Positions 36,617 through 47,142 of a stretch of 64,000 bases of DNA are shown here, in pieces. How positions within the stretch are numbered: position 1 is the stretch's first letter; every line of letters begins with the position of its first letter. Position numbers and translations under genes: made by a program. The notes under the pieces are model-generated. The model was not told the origin of the DNA. It did no database searches and worked only from the letters and a program-made list of their open reading frames with translations. The DNA is from Zea mays (Eukaryota > Streptophyta > Magnoliopsida > Poales > Poaceae), in NCBI RefSeq assembly GCF_902167145.1, contig NC_050104.1:3410001-3474000 (forward strand). Direction: 5' to 3'.

Positions 36617-37655
36617 TCAATCCAGGTTCCGCGAATCTATGACATTTAGCTCACTACGCAACCTGCAAAAGGTCTTCTCATCTAGAGGCTTAGTGAAGAT
36701 ATCGGCTAGCTGGTTCTCGGTGCTAACATGAAACACTTCGATATCTCCCTTTTGCTGGTGGTCTCTCAAAAAGTGATGCCGGATGTCTATGTGCTTTGTG
36801 CGGCTGTGCTCAACAGGATTCTCCGCCATGCGGATAGCACTCTCATTGTCACATAGGAGTGGGACTTTGCTCAGATTGTAGCCAAAGTCCCGGAGGGTTT
36901 GCCTCATCCAAAGTAGTTGCGCGCAACACTGACCTGCGGCAACGTACTCGGCCTCAGCGGTGGATAGGGCAACGGATGTTTGTTTCTTAGAGTTCCATGA
37001 CACCAGGGACCTTCCTAAGAATTGGCACGTCCCCGATGTACTCTTCCTATCGACCTTACATCCAGCATAGTCGGAGTCTGAGTATCCAACTAAGTCAAAG
37101 GTAGACCCCTTTGGATACCAGAGCCCGAAGCAAGGCGTAGCCACCAAATACTACTAGCACATAAGTAAAGCAAAGAACCTATCATTGACCGGTATGCTTT
37201 TTGATCAACGGACTTACCTCCTTTGTTGAGGTCGGTGTGTCCGTCGGTCCCCATCGGAGTCTTTGCGGGCTTGGCGTCCTTCATCCCAAACCGCTTTAGC
37301 AGATCTTGCGTGTACTTCGTTTGGGAGATGAAGGTGCCGTCCTTGAGTTGCTTCACTTGGAACCCAAGGAAGTAGTTCAACTCGCCCATCATCGACATCT
37401 CGAATTTCTGCGTCATCACCCTGCTAAACTCTTCACAAGACTTTTGGTTAGTAGAACCAAATATTATGTCATCGACATAAATTTGGCACACAAACAAATC
37501 ACCATCACATGTCTTTGTAAAAAGAGTTGGATCGGCTTTCCCAACCTTGAAAGCATTAGCAATTAAAAAGTCTCTAAGGCATTCATACCATGCTCTTGGG
37601 GCTTGCTTAAGTCCATAGAGCGCCTTAGAGAGCTTACACACGTGGTCGGGGTACC
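36617..37655 (-). pseudogene. Sirevirus pol, C-terminal part (RT end and RNase H)
   Basis: Continues the reverse transcriptase from 45032 after the Zeon-like insertion: LSKALYGLKQAPRAW, then CQIYVDDIIFGST (the YVDD catalytic motif), to LLYLCAS. Near 37150 an internal deletion and frame change removes roughly 35 residues that normally follow. RNase H then runs from about 37147 (GYSDSDYAG, STAEAEYVA, CDNESAI, KHIDIRHHF) to the stop at 36617. The segment is non-functional. Confidence 0.9.
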
Positions 37656-38319
37656 TGTTGGGGGCCTTCGTCCTCCGAAGGTCCTCAAAAACATGATCTG
37701 ACAATGTTTTCCAAGTGGATTATGTGAACAGGTATTTTCGGATTCAGAATTATGGATATGGAGCACGGCCAGGACGAAGCCTGAACCAAACGAAGGTCGA
37801 AGACAGCCGAAGCTGTGCGCAGGGAAGCTTCGGCGCGATGGCATAAGGGGGAACCGACTTAAAGATGAAAAGACTTCGGGGGCCTCGACAGATTTCCATA
37901 AACTTTCAACAAATGTGATGGACATGGATGTAATTTCACGTGGGCTGCGTCCCGCGTCTATAAATAGATGAACAGTACTCCCGTACTGTTCACGCTGACT
38001 TGGCATTGGCTTTTTGCGTCACGCTTGTAATCTTTACCTTCTCTCAGGACCGAAGGTACATGTGTAATTTAAAATCATTTCTATTTCTCCACATGAATAA
38101 AATAGAAATGATTTTATGTTAATGTTTATATTTCATGCTTTATATGAACCCTTCGGCATTATTTATTAATTTTACGAAGGTATGTCCTTTATGACCTTCG
38201 TCCTAAAGCATTATTTTCCAAAGGGGCATAATGTTTCAGAGGACGAAGGACCTTAATGTTTAATATTTTCTATGTTGCCTTGTTCTTAACTCTTAGCGTT
38301 TGAGATCAAGTCCCCAACA
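37656..38319 (+). repeat. 5' LTR of the Zeon-like element
   Basis: 664 bp, 'tgttgggggccttcg' to 'aagtccccaaca'. It contains 'gtctataaataga' (TATA box) near 37957 followed by a leader-like stretch. Confidence 0.95.
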
Positions 38320-38320
38320 T

Positions 38321-38332
38321 TGGCGCCCACCT
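38321..38332 (+). other. Primer binding site
   Basis: 'ggcgcccacctc' follows the 5' LTR after two bases. The same sequence follows the LTRs at 61412 and, on the minus strand, 58952. It is typical of Tat-lineage elements. Confidence 0.75.
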
Positions 38333-38394
38333 CCGGTGAACCCACTTCCACTTCGAGTTTTTGTGAACACCTTCGGAAGCTATAGACCTTCGCT

Positions 38395-39909
38395 ATGGCG
38401 CCGAAGAAAGCTTCAGCGACTGAAGCAGCACCACTACAACCGCTGGACCACAACCAGGAGACCGTCTCTCTTCGGGAGGCCCGAAGCCAGAAGAGAAAAG
38501 CCGTCAGCCCGACGCTTGAGGAAGAAGAGCTAGACCAAGAAATCAGAGAGATGGAGATGCTACATCAACAAGTGCAGAGGAAGAAGGAGAAGATGGCCCG
38601 CCTAGCTGAGTTGCAAAGGCAAATTGACGAAGCTTCTGAGGAAGTTCGCCATCTCACTCACGATGAGCAGAACAGAAGGCCTCATCAGAAAGACCTTCAT
38701 CAGGAGGGCTTCGTCAACGAAGACGACTGGTATGATAATTTCCATCAGGGAAATTTTGTTTTTGATGATGCTTCTCCTCTGTCTGCTGAGCTGCAGGCTA
38801 CACCTTGGCCTCCATCCTATAAGCCACCCCAGCTCCCCATGTTTGACGGCCACTCCGACCCGAAGCAATTCTTGATGAGCTACGAAGCAACAGTGTCTTC
38901 GTACGGGGGCAACGCTGCAATCATGGCGAAGTCTTTCGTCATGGCCGTCAGGAATGTTGCTCAGACCTGGTATTCCTCCCTTCGGCCAGGAACAATCACT
39001 TCATGGCAGAAGCTGAAGGATATGTTACTGACCAGCTTTCAAGGATTTCAAACGAAGCCGGTTACAGCTCAAGCTCTCTTCCAGTGTATTCAGGATCACG
39101 AAGAATACCTTCAGGCGTATGTTCGAAGGTTCTTACGATTGAGGGCGCAGGCACCAACGGTGCCCAATGAAATCGTTATCGAAGCCATGATCAAGGGGCT
39201 TCGTCCTGGACCTGCAGCTCAATACTTTGCTCGGAAGCCTCCTCAGACCTTGGAGAAATTGCTCCAAAAGATGGATGAGTACATTCGTGCTGACAATGAC
39301 TTTCGCCAAAGAAGGGAGGAGGCCTTCAGATTTTCTGAGATGACCAGGGGCTTCGGAGGAAGATACTACCCGAGGCATGTCCGTTCCATTCACAGCACTC
39401 AGAATGATGATAAGGGGAGTCAGCAAAACAGGCCGCAGTGCTCCTCACAGGCTTCGGGGCAACAACAAACTTCCTTTCGGCCACCAGCTCCAAGAGGCAG
39501 AGGCGCCAGGGGCTTCGGCGGAAGATTCGGAGATCAGCCAAGGAGACTGTTTTGCCTATTCTGTGGAGAGGGCAAGGGCCACACCACTAGGACGTGCCAT
39601 GTTACAATCCAGAAGCAAAAGGAACTAGCCGAAGCTGCATCTCAACAAGCTCAGTCGAAGCAGGTTATGCATACTGCTTCGTTTCATCCGCCTTATGTCC
39701 CACAATACATAGACAACCACCCTGCGGCTTCTGTAGCTTCGGCAAGTCAACCTCAAGCTTCCTGGCAGCAGCCTCCGCCTCCACCTCCATTGCAGCAAGG
39801 TCAACAGCCAGAAGGGAGTCAATACGCTCCACAGCAGAGGGACTTCAGAGAACAGTCCGAAGCTCGCACAGTCAACAGCACTGTGCCAGAGTCGAAGCAC
39901 ATTTATTGA
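38395..39909 (+). CDS. Gag polyprotein of the Zeon-like element
   Basis: Intact 504-residue gag. Residues 40-90 form a charged coiled-coil-like region. The retrotransposon gag domain spans about residues 140-300 (WYSSLRPGTITSWQ, LQAYVRRFLRLR). A knuckle-like CLFCGEGKGHTTRTC lies near residue 385; its spacing is one longer than the classical CCHC. The C-terminus is rich in Gln, Pro and Ser. The protein would form the virus-like particle that packages the element RNA in the cytoplasm; the enzymes must come from another element. The ATG at 38395 is the first in frame, 76 bases after the LTR. The homologue at 61486 has the same length but two stops. Confidence 0.93.
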   Translation: MAPKKASATEAAPLQPLDHNQETVSLREARSQKRKAVSPTLEEEELDQEIREMEMLHQQVQRKKEKMARLAELQRQIDEASEEVRHLTHDEQNRRPHQKDLHQEGFVNEDDWYDNFHQGNFVFDDASPLSAELQATPWPPSYKPPQLPMFDGHSDPKQFLMSYEATVSSYGGNAAIMAKSFVMAVRNVAQTWYSSLRPGTITSWQKLKDMLLTSFQGFQTKPVTAQALFQCIQDHEEYLQAYVRRFLRLRAQAPTVPNEIVIEAMIKGLRPGPAAQYFARKPPQTLEKLLQKMDEYIRADNDFRQRREEAFRFSEMTRGFGGRYYPRHVRSIHSTQNDDKGSQQNRPQCSSQASGQQQTSFRPPAPRGRGARGFGGRFGDQPRRLFCLFCGEGKGHTTRTCHVTIQKQKELAEAASQQAQSKQVMHTASFHPPYVPQYIDNHPAASVASASQPQASWQQPPPPPPLQQGQQPEGSQYAPQQRDFREQSEARTVNSTVPESKHIY

Positions 39910-40928
39910 CATATCCTACCTTTGATAGCAGTCTTTTCTATTCAGTTTTATTTTCTGTGAAGCAAAAAACATTGATAGTTTCCATGTAATAATTTCGTTG
40001 TTTCCACGAGAAAAATTTATTTGATTCACAGGCCTAAGTTGCCGAAGCCTAAAATTTCTTCCGTTACCAAGAAGGACCTTCGGACTAAAAATCCTTCGGA
40101 GTAACAAAAAGTCGTTCTAAGGAACGCAGAGTAAGTTTATAAAGTCACAAAAAGTCGTTCCAAAGGGAGCGCAGCGTAAGTTTTCTGCTCAGAAGTCGTT
40201 CCTAAAGGAATGCAGAGCCTACAGCGAAAAATCAACGCTGATACCGTCTAAGTAAAAGACGAAGAAGCTCCTAAGGGAGGCTTACAGCGAAAAGTCAACG
40301 CTGATACCGTCTAAGTAAAAGACGAAGAAGCTCCTAAGGGAGGCTTACAGCGAAAAGTCAACGCTGATGCCGTCTAAGTAAAAGACGAAGAAGCTCCAAA
40401 GACGTTCCTAAGGGAATGCAGAGCTTACGAATATATTTTATGTGTATCTTCGGAACAAATGTCACATGCATAACATAACATCATCACATCATTTTGCATA
40501 GCATAAGCATCATACATCATATCGCATTTGGCAAGAGAAGGGGACACTCTCAACCTTCGAAGGGATGCTTTGAAAAAGTGACATTGAAATTGTATAGCTT
40601 CGGAATACAGTTTCGGGGAATATTTTCACGAAACATGGGCGAACTTTATCAGATCAATATCAAAGTTGCATAGCTTCGGAAAATAGCTTCGGAAAATGTT
40701 TTCACGAGGCATCGATGTCATTCATCAGAATAATTTTGACGAAGGCTATCTTCTTCACGACGCATGAAAAGAAGGGAAGGTGTTTTTTCGCCGAAGGCTC
40801 AAAAGTGGTATGTATTTAAAGTTTCATGCATCGTAAAGAATTCAGTAATGAAAAGAGACTTGTATATTACATTCAAATGTACAAAGTGTTGCATAGATTA
40901 CACTTTAAATGTTTTTTCCAAATAGCAC
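39910..40928 (+). other. Non-coding stretch between gag and the antisense gene
   Basis: This is where pol would be in an autonomous element. It holds short 'gtcgttcc...ggaa' hairpin repeats (40110-40215), the 63-bp array and then AT-rich sequence with 'cttcgga' repeats. The second copy (63004-64000) has the same arrangement, so the lack of pol is a family trait. No protein-coding frame is seen. Confidence 0.7.
40220..40396 (+). repeat. 63-bp tandem repeats, 2.8 copies
   Basis: Units begin at 40220, 40283 and 40346. Each contains 'agcgaaaagtcaacgct' (4-bp stem) and 'aagctcctaagggaggctt' (imperfect palindrome), so RNA would fold into two small hairpins per unit. A diverged four-unit version lies at 63309-63525. 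Confidence 0.9.
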
Positions 40929-43900
40929 CTAATCTTCCCTCAATACTGCTTTGGCGGCTTCATTCAGAAGTTGGTCAACAACCTTGTCCATGATAGTTTC
41001 GGCCATTTGATTAATTTCTTCATCCCCTTTTGTGTGGGGGACGGCAGATCGTCCAACAGTTTCTGAGCGAAGAGAACACTTCTTCAGTACTTTTACAAAT
41101 CGCGAGCAAAGTTTAAAATGAAAATTACAACGCAACAAGAACGACTAGTTGGTACCTAACTGTCTTTCGGGCTCCCTACTCCTTTCGGCAGCGTCCGCTA
41201 CTCTTCTAGCATCGTGAATGCCTTTTTCGCTTCTTTCAATGATCTCTCGCGCCATTCCTCGGCCGCCGTCGTTCCAAATATCAGTAAAAAATTTGCCTCC
41301 AACTGCGCTCGCTTCGGCCGAGGGGTCCTTGATGTCTTCGGAAGATAAGGTAGCTTCGGATTGAGCTAAAAATTTTACATGTTCGCAACCTTTCTTCTCT
41401 AAGACGGAAGCAATTCCTCTGGCGCCCGAAAAAGCACATATGTCGCCACGACTGTTCAGAATCTCTTCGAAGGCCTCTGCTTCGTGGCTAATCCATTCCA
41501 GCGGACCTTCGGGATTGCCTCGAGAGAAATTCTCTTCGCTGGAAAAAGCGCCTACGCTGGCGAAGCTGGATTTAATTTTATTAACACATTCTACAGATTT
41601 CACATAATATTTCCCCTGAGATGTGCGAAGCTCCTTAACTCTTGATTCCAATTTGCTGACCATAAAATCACTAAGTTCTCGTTTCGTTTCCTCAAGAGCG
41701 CGATCCTCTTCGGCTCTGGCCAGCTGTTTCTGAAGATCTTTAATTTCGAGTTTTTGAGCTTCGGCCTGGGCCTTTGAAGCAGCTTCGTCTTTTCTCACTT
41801 TATCTACCAATGTAAGCAGAATCTTATCTTTTTCCAAAGCTTCGTTTCTCAGTTTGATAACTTCGGAGCGTAAATTATTAAACGCAATTTCATAACTTTC
41901 ATCTTCGGCGCTCTTTTGCGCTCTTAACGCGTTGCTTAGGATCAGGCCCTATATGAAAAAGAATTCATATAAGAAAAAAGGAATGAGTTGCGTAAAAAAA
42001 AATAGGGGGTTTTTTCTCAAGTGTTTAATTCCCGTACCTTCAGGCTGTTGTACGCGAGGCTGTCTGCGAGATCCTCTTTCGTCATGGCGCTTAACCCAGC
42101 TTCAAGCTTCGGAAAGCCTATGCTTCTCGCCATCTCTCGGCAGACGGATAGCTCTTTGTTATCAGGCAGGCAGTATAAGAAGTCATCTTCATTTGTTCCA
42201 TTGAATATTACTGCCCCCTTCGGATATTTCAGCTCCTTTGCATAATGGTTGGCCTCATGAGTTTCTTCCTCAGATAGCTTTTTCCCCGAAACATGTCGTA
42301 TGATGTAATCATGCATGCCGGCAGGTGCTTCGGGGATGACGGTGTCCGTTTCTTCAACTAATATTGGTTCCGGAATTTTTACTGCTTCGGCTTCAAAAGG
42401 TTGTTCTTTGAAGGGCTCTGAAGGCCCAGCTTTAGCTTCAGCTTGTTGCGCCGAAGCTTCAGTAGAAGTTTCAGCAATCCCAACACTCTTTTTTGGAGTT
42501 GTGCTTGAAGACTTAATCGTTTCCAAGACATCTAGTACATTTACCATTCTTTTCCTTTTCGGGGTCATCGTCGGCCCCTTTTGGATTTTTGCTGCTCCGA
42601 CATTTACTATAGGACTCAAAACTTCTGATGCTTTTTCCGTAGTCGGTTTTTTCACTTCTATTTTTTCTGTGGATGGCGTTTCGGCCAACACTACAACTTC
42701 TGGCAGCAAGGTTGGCTGTTCAGCTTCGGCGGCCGAAGATGTTTCCCCGGTAAACTCAGGCACCGAAGCTGGTTCAATATGGCGTGGCCGGTGTGTGAGG
42801 ACCTTCAACCTTTTTTCTTTCGGTACTGGCTCGCTAGGAGCAGTTACAGCTTCTTCTTTTTCAGAAGTTGTGTTTTTCCTTTTTTGCCTTCGGATGGGAT
42901 AATGATAATCAGGGTAGAAGAACCCGACTGCATCAAACACTCGGTTGAGTCTCTTCTTTTTTCGGCCTCCGAAGGCTGCTGATAGCGCAGTATGTTCAGC
43001 CTTCGAATATGCCCCAAGTAGATCATCACTTAATGTTTCAATGCTCTTCAACCAGTCATCATCAGGTTCAACGAATTTATCAGCATATTTGAATGTGTAT
43101 TTCAGTCTAACTAGACCGCCTTCGTCGGGCTCTTTAATGGTCTCCTTCGGCATTTCCCACTTCTCCGCAAGTGGCCATACCCTGAATGCAATGTGTTCTT
43201 GGACCAAGTCCCTTGACCCAATAAACGAGCAGACTACCCCAAAGGCCCTTTGGCACTCTTCGGCGGCTTCGTCCATTTCAACCTTCGGCCTTCGAAGACC
43301 GAAGCGTTGCCAGATTGGTCGCATAATGATTTTCTTCACATTTTCTTGAGCTGTTAGGTCATTCTTCACGTAAAACCATTCAGTCATCCAGGCTCCGGGC
43401 CACCTCTTCCGAAAGGTCGGCACAGGGCAGCTTGACCCGGAGCGCGCGCCGAAGCTGTAGCACCCAAAGTTGTTGTGGTATTGCTCCTTTCCCCAGGGCT
43501 TCGTCTCGTATAACAACTCATGAATGTTACAGAAGCTTTTAGCGTTTGGTTCCAAACCTTGGCTCCTTGCAGCCCAGGCAAATATCCCCATTCTTATAAT
43601 GGCTTCGGGAGTAATTTGATGCAAGAAGATTTGAAATGTTTTCAGTACTTCAACAACGAAGTTGCTTAAGGGAAATCGAAGCCCAGCTTTGAGAAAGCTT
43701 CGGAAGATTACGACCTCATCTTCTTCGGGGGTGGGGGTAGTCTTTTCTCCAGCATCAGCCCTCACAATAGTTATATCTCGAAAGTATCGCCCCCTCATAT
43801 TATCAATATGGCTCTGTTTGATGGCAGTTTTCCCAAAAACCGCGTGACTTGGTCGCCACGGTCGATCTTCGGCCTCTTCCCCGCCACTCTCCACATCAAA

Positions 43901-44056
43901 ACTGTCGCTGTCATCAGTGTCTTCGGACAGACCTTCAAGGATTTCCTTGGTGATTTTCTCTGTATTGGTTTCCGCCATTGCCATAATAAACCCTAAGTTC
44001 TTCTCCTCCTCGAGACTCAGCTTCGTTTCAGTAGGGATCTTCTTGCCTTCAGACAT
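40929..44056 (-). CDS. Antisense gene of the Zeon-like element (transposase_28/'gypsy-type transposon' domain)
   Basis: Three exons on the minus strand: 44056-42038, 41948-41156 and 41089-40929, with GT-AG introns of 89 and 66 bp. They join in frame to 990 residues with no stop. The N-terminus is acidic. About residues 110-190 (IFRSFLKAGLRFPLSNF, MGIFAWAARSQ) resemble the plant domain catalogued as putative gypsy-type transposon protein (PF04195). Residues about 430-640 are low-complexity and rich in Ala, Glu, Pro and Lys, with short basic runs. Exon 2 encodes a long coiled coil (EEDRALEETKRELSD). It is transcribed toward gag, with its start about 300 bp from the 3' LTR. The function is unknown. 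The second intron has a weak acceptor, so the last exon is less sure. Confidence 0.78.
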
Positions 44057-44362
44057 CTTCGGAAACGCTAAAAAAATTATTCCCGAGACCGAAGCTTCAA
44101 AACCAAAAAGACCAGCAAAACTTGGTGCACAAGAGCTAAAAATTTTAGTGGGCCGAAGCAGAAGGCAAGTGTGCGTACCAAATGAGTTCGCGATGTGATC
44201 TTATTTATACGCCTAGGGCGTTGAAAATTGAAAGGCCCCGCTTGTCAGTGAATGTTGCTATTCTAGCAAAGGGAAGGTGTTTTTTCGGACCTTCGGCTCA
44301 AGGCCTTCGTCCATATCGCAATCTGAATTTATTACTTACAAATTAATATTGCGAGGGGCTAC
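44057..44362 (-). promoter_or_regulatory. Presumed promoter and leader of the antisense gene
   Basis: About 300 bp between the antisense ATG and the 3' LTR. The minus strand has 'cgtataaataagatc' near 44210-44197, a good TATA candidate about 150 bases before the ATG. This region plus the LTR would have to drive the gene. Confidence 0.5.
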
Positions 44363-45026
44363 TGTTGGGGGCCTTCGTCCTCCGAAGGTCCTCAAAAACA
44401 TGATCTGACAATGTTTTCCAAGTGGATTATGTGAACAGGTATTTTCGGATTCAGAATTATGGATATGGAGCACGGCCAGGACGAAGCCTGAACCAAACGA
44501 AGGTCGAAGACAGCCGAAGCTGTGCGCAGGGAAGCTTCGGCGCGATGGCATAAGGGGGAACCGACTTAAAGATGAAAAGACTTCGGGGGCCTCAACAGAT
44601 TTCCATAAACTTTCAACAAATGTGATGGACATGGATGTAATTTCACGTGGGCTGCGTCCCGCGTCTATAAATAGATGAACAGTACTCCCGTACTGTTCAC
44701 GCTGACTTGGCATTGGCTTTTTGCGTCACGCTTGTAATCTTTACCTTCTCTCAGGACCGAAGGTACATGTGTAATTTAAAATCATTTCTATTTCTCCACA
44801 TGAATAAAATAGAAATGATTTTATGTTAATGTTTATATTTCATGCTTTATATGAACCCTTCGGCATTATTTATTAATTTTACGAAGGTATGTCCTTTATG
44901 ACCTTCGTCCTAAAGCATTATTTTCCAAAGGGGCATAATGTTTCAGAGGACGAAGGACCTTAATGTTTAATATTTTCTATGTTGCCTTGTTCTTAACTCT
45001 TAGCGTTTGAGATCAAGTCCCCAACA
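44363..45026 (+). repeat. 3' LTR of the Zeon-like element
   Basis: 664 bp and identical to the 5' LTR except for one visible substitution. It is followed by GTACC. Confidence 0.95.
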
Positions 45027-45031
45027 GTACC

Positions 45032-47142
45032 GTTCATCCTCGAAGCCAGGGGGTTGCTCCACGTACACCTCCTCCTTGATCGGCCCGTTGAGGAAAGCGC
45101 TCTTCACATCCATTTGGAACAGCTTGAAAGAATGGTGAGCGGCATATGCTAGCAGGATACGAATAGACTCTAGCCTAGCCACAGGAGCAAAAGTCTCCTC
45201 GAAATCCAAACCTGCGACTTGGGCATAACCTTTTGCCACAAGTCGAGCCTTGTTTCTTGTCACCACCCCGTGTTCGTCCTGTTTGTTGCGGAACACCCAC
45301 TTGGTTCCCACAACATTTTGCTTCGGACGAGGCACCAGCGTCCAAACTTCATTTCTCTTAAAGTTGTTGAGCTCCTCCTGCATGGCCAACACCCAGTCCG
45401 GATCTAGCAAGGCCTCCTCTACCCTGAAAGGCTCAATAGAAGAGACAAAGGAGTAATGCTCACAAAAATTAACTAATCGAGATCGAGTAGTTACTCCCTT
45501 GCTAATGTCACCCAGAATTTGGTCGACGGGATGATCCCTTTGAATCATCGCTCGAACTTGGGTTGGAGGTGCTGGTTGCGCATCTTCCTCCATCACACGA
45601 TCATCTTGTGCTCCCCCTTGATCACACGCCTCCAGTTGATGAACCTGTTCATCGTCTTGAGTTGGGGGTAGCACCATAGTTGAGGAAGATGGTTGATCTT
45701 GTTCATCTTGTTCCTGTGGTCGCACTTCTCCAATCGCCATGGTTCGTATAGCGGCCGTCGGAACATCTTCTTCATCTATATCATCACAATCAACAACTTG
45801 CTCTCTTGGAGAGCCATTAGTCTCATCAAATACAACGTCGCTAGAGACTTCAACCAAACCCGATGATTTGTTGAAGACTCTATACGCCTTTGTATTTGAG
45901 TCATAACCTAATAAAAACCCTTCTACAGCTTTGGGAGCAAACTTAGAATTTCTACCCTTCTTCACTAGAATGTAGCACTTGCTCCCAAATACACGAAAGT
46001 AAGATACATTGGGTTTGTTACCGGTTAGAAGCTCATACGACGTCTTCTTGAGGAGGCGGTGAAGGTAGACCCTGTTGATGGCGTGGCACGCCGTGTTCAC
46101 GGCTTCCGACCAAAAACGCTCGGGGGTCTTGAACTCTCCAAGCATAGTCCTCGCCATGTCGATTAGCGTCCTGTTCTTCCTCTCTACCACACCATTTTGC
46201 TGTGGTGTGTAGGGAGCAGAGAACTCATGCTTGATCCCTTCCTCCTCAAGGAACTCCTCCACTTGAAGGTTCTTGAACTCGGACCCGTTGTCGCTCCTTA
46301 TCTTCTTCACCTTGAGCTCAAACTCATTTTGAGCTCTCCTGAGGAAGCGCTTGAGGGTCCCTTGGGTTTCAGACTTATCCTGCAAAAAGAACACCCAAGT
46401 GAAGCGGGAAAAGTCATCAACAATAACTAGACCATACTTACTCCCTCCTATGCTCAGATATGCGACGGGTCCGAAGAGGTCCATATGCAGCAGCTCCAGG
46501 GGTCTTGAAGTGGTCATCACATTCTTGCTGTGATGTGCTCCTCCCACTTGTTTACCTGCTTGACAAGCTGCACAAGGTCTATCTTTTTCGAAATGCACGT
46601 TAGTTAAACCTATCACGTGTTCTCCCTTTAGAAGCTTGTGAAGGTTCTTCATCCCCACATGTGCTAAGCGGCGATGCCACAGCCAGCCCATGCTAGTCTT
46701 AGCTATTAAGCATGCATCTAGACCGGCCTCTTCTTTTGCAAAATCAACTAAATAAAGTTTGCCGTCTAATACACCCTTAAAAGCTAGTGAACCATCACTT
46801 CTTCTAAAGACAGACACATCTACATTTGTAAATAGACAGTTATACCCCATGTGACATAATTGACTAACAGATAGCAAATTATATCCAAGACTCTCTACTA
46901 AAAATACATTAGAGATAGAATGCTCATTAGAAATCGCAATTTTACCTAACCCTTTTACCTTGCCTTGATTCCCATCACCGAATATAATTGAATCTTGGGA
47001 ATCCTTATTCTTGACGTAGGAGGTGAACATCTTCTTCTCCCCCGTCATATGGTTTGTGCATCCGCTATCAATAATCCAGCTTGAACCCCCGGATGCATAA
47101 ACCTGCAAGGCAAATTTAGGCTTGGGACTTAGGTACCCAACT
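45032..47142 (-). pseudogene. Sirevirus pol, N-terminal part (protease, integrase, RT start)
   Basis: Frame open from near 47142 in the +1 frame relative to gag, overlapping its end by about 30 bases. Protease: [11 protein letters not shown]. Integrase: zinc-finger His/Cys region ([10 protein letters not shown]...CAACQAG), then [16 protein letters not shown] and [13 protein letters not shown]. Reverse transcriptase starts near 45400 ([28 protein letters not shown]) and stops at EQPPGF, where the Zeon-like LTR cuts in. The reading up to 45032 is otherwise uninterrupted. The rest lies at 36617-37655. Confidence 0.92.

Larger units (their letters stand above)
37656..45026 (+). mobile_element. 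Gag-only Gypsy element of the Tat lineage (Zeon/Grande-like) with antisense gene
   Basis: 7371 bp with two 664-bp LTRs and TSD GTACC (37651-37655 and 45027-45031). Order: LTR, PBS, gag (plus), tandem repeat array, a large antisense gene (minus), LTR. Protease, RT, RNase H and integrase are absent. Size, LTR length and gag-only content match what I recall of Zeon (Cinful-Zeon family). An antisense gene before the 3' LTR is known from Grande. I cannot choose between the names without a database. The LTRs differ at one position that I can see (G/A at 37887), so insertion was recent. Confidence 0.92.

Noticed and set aside
42017..43349. Plus-strand frames opposite the antisense gene
   Set aside because: They are the complement of a long coding exon with clear splice sites and domain similarity on the minus strand.
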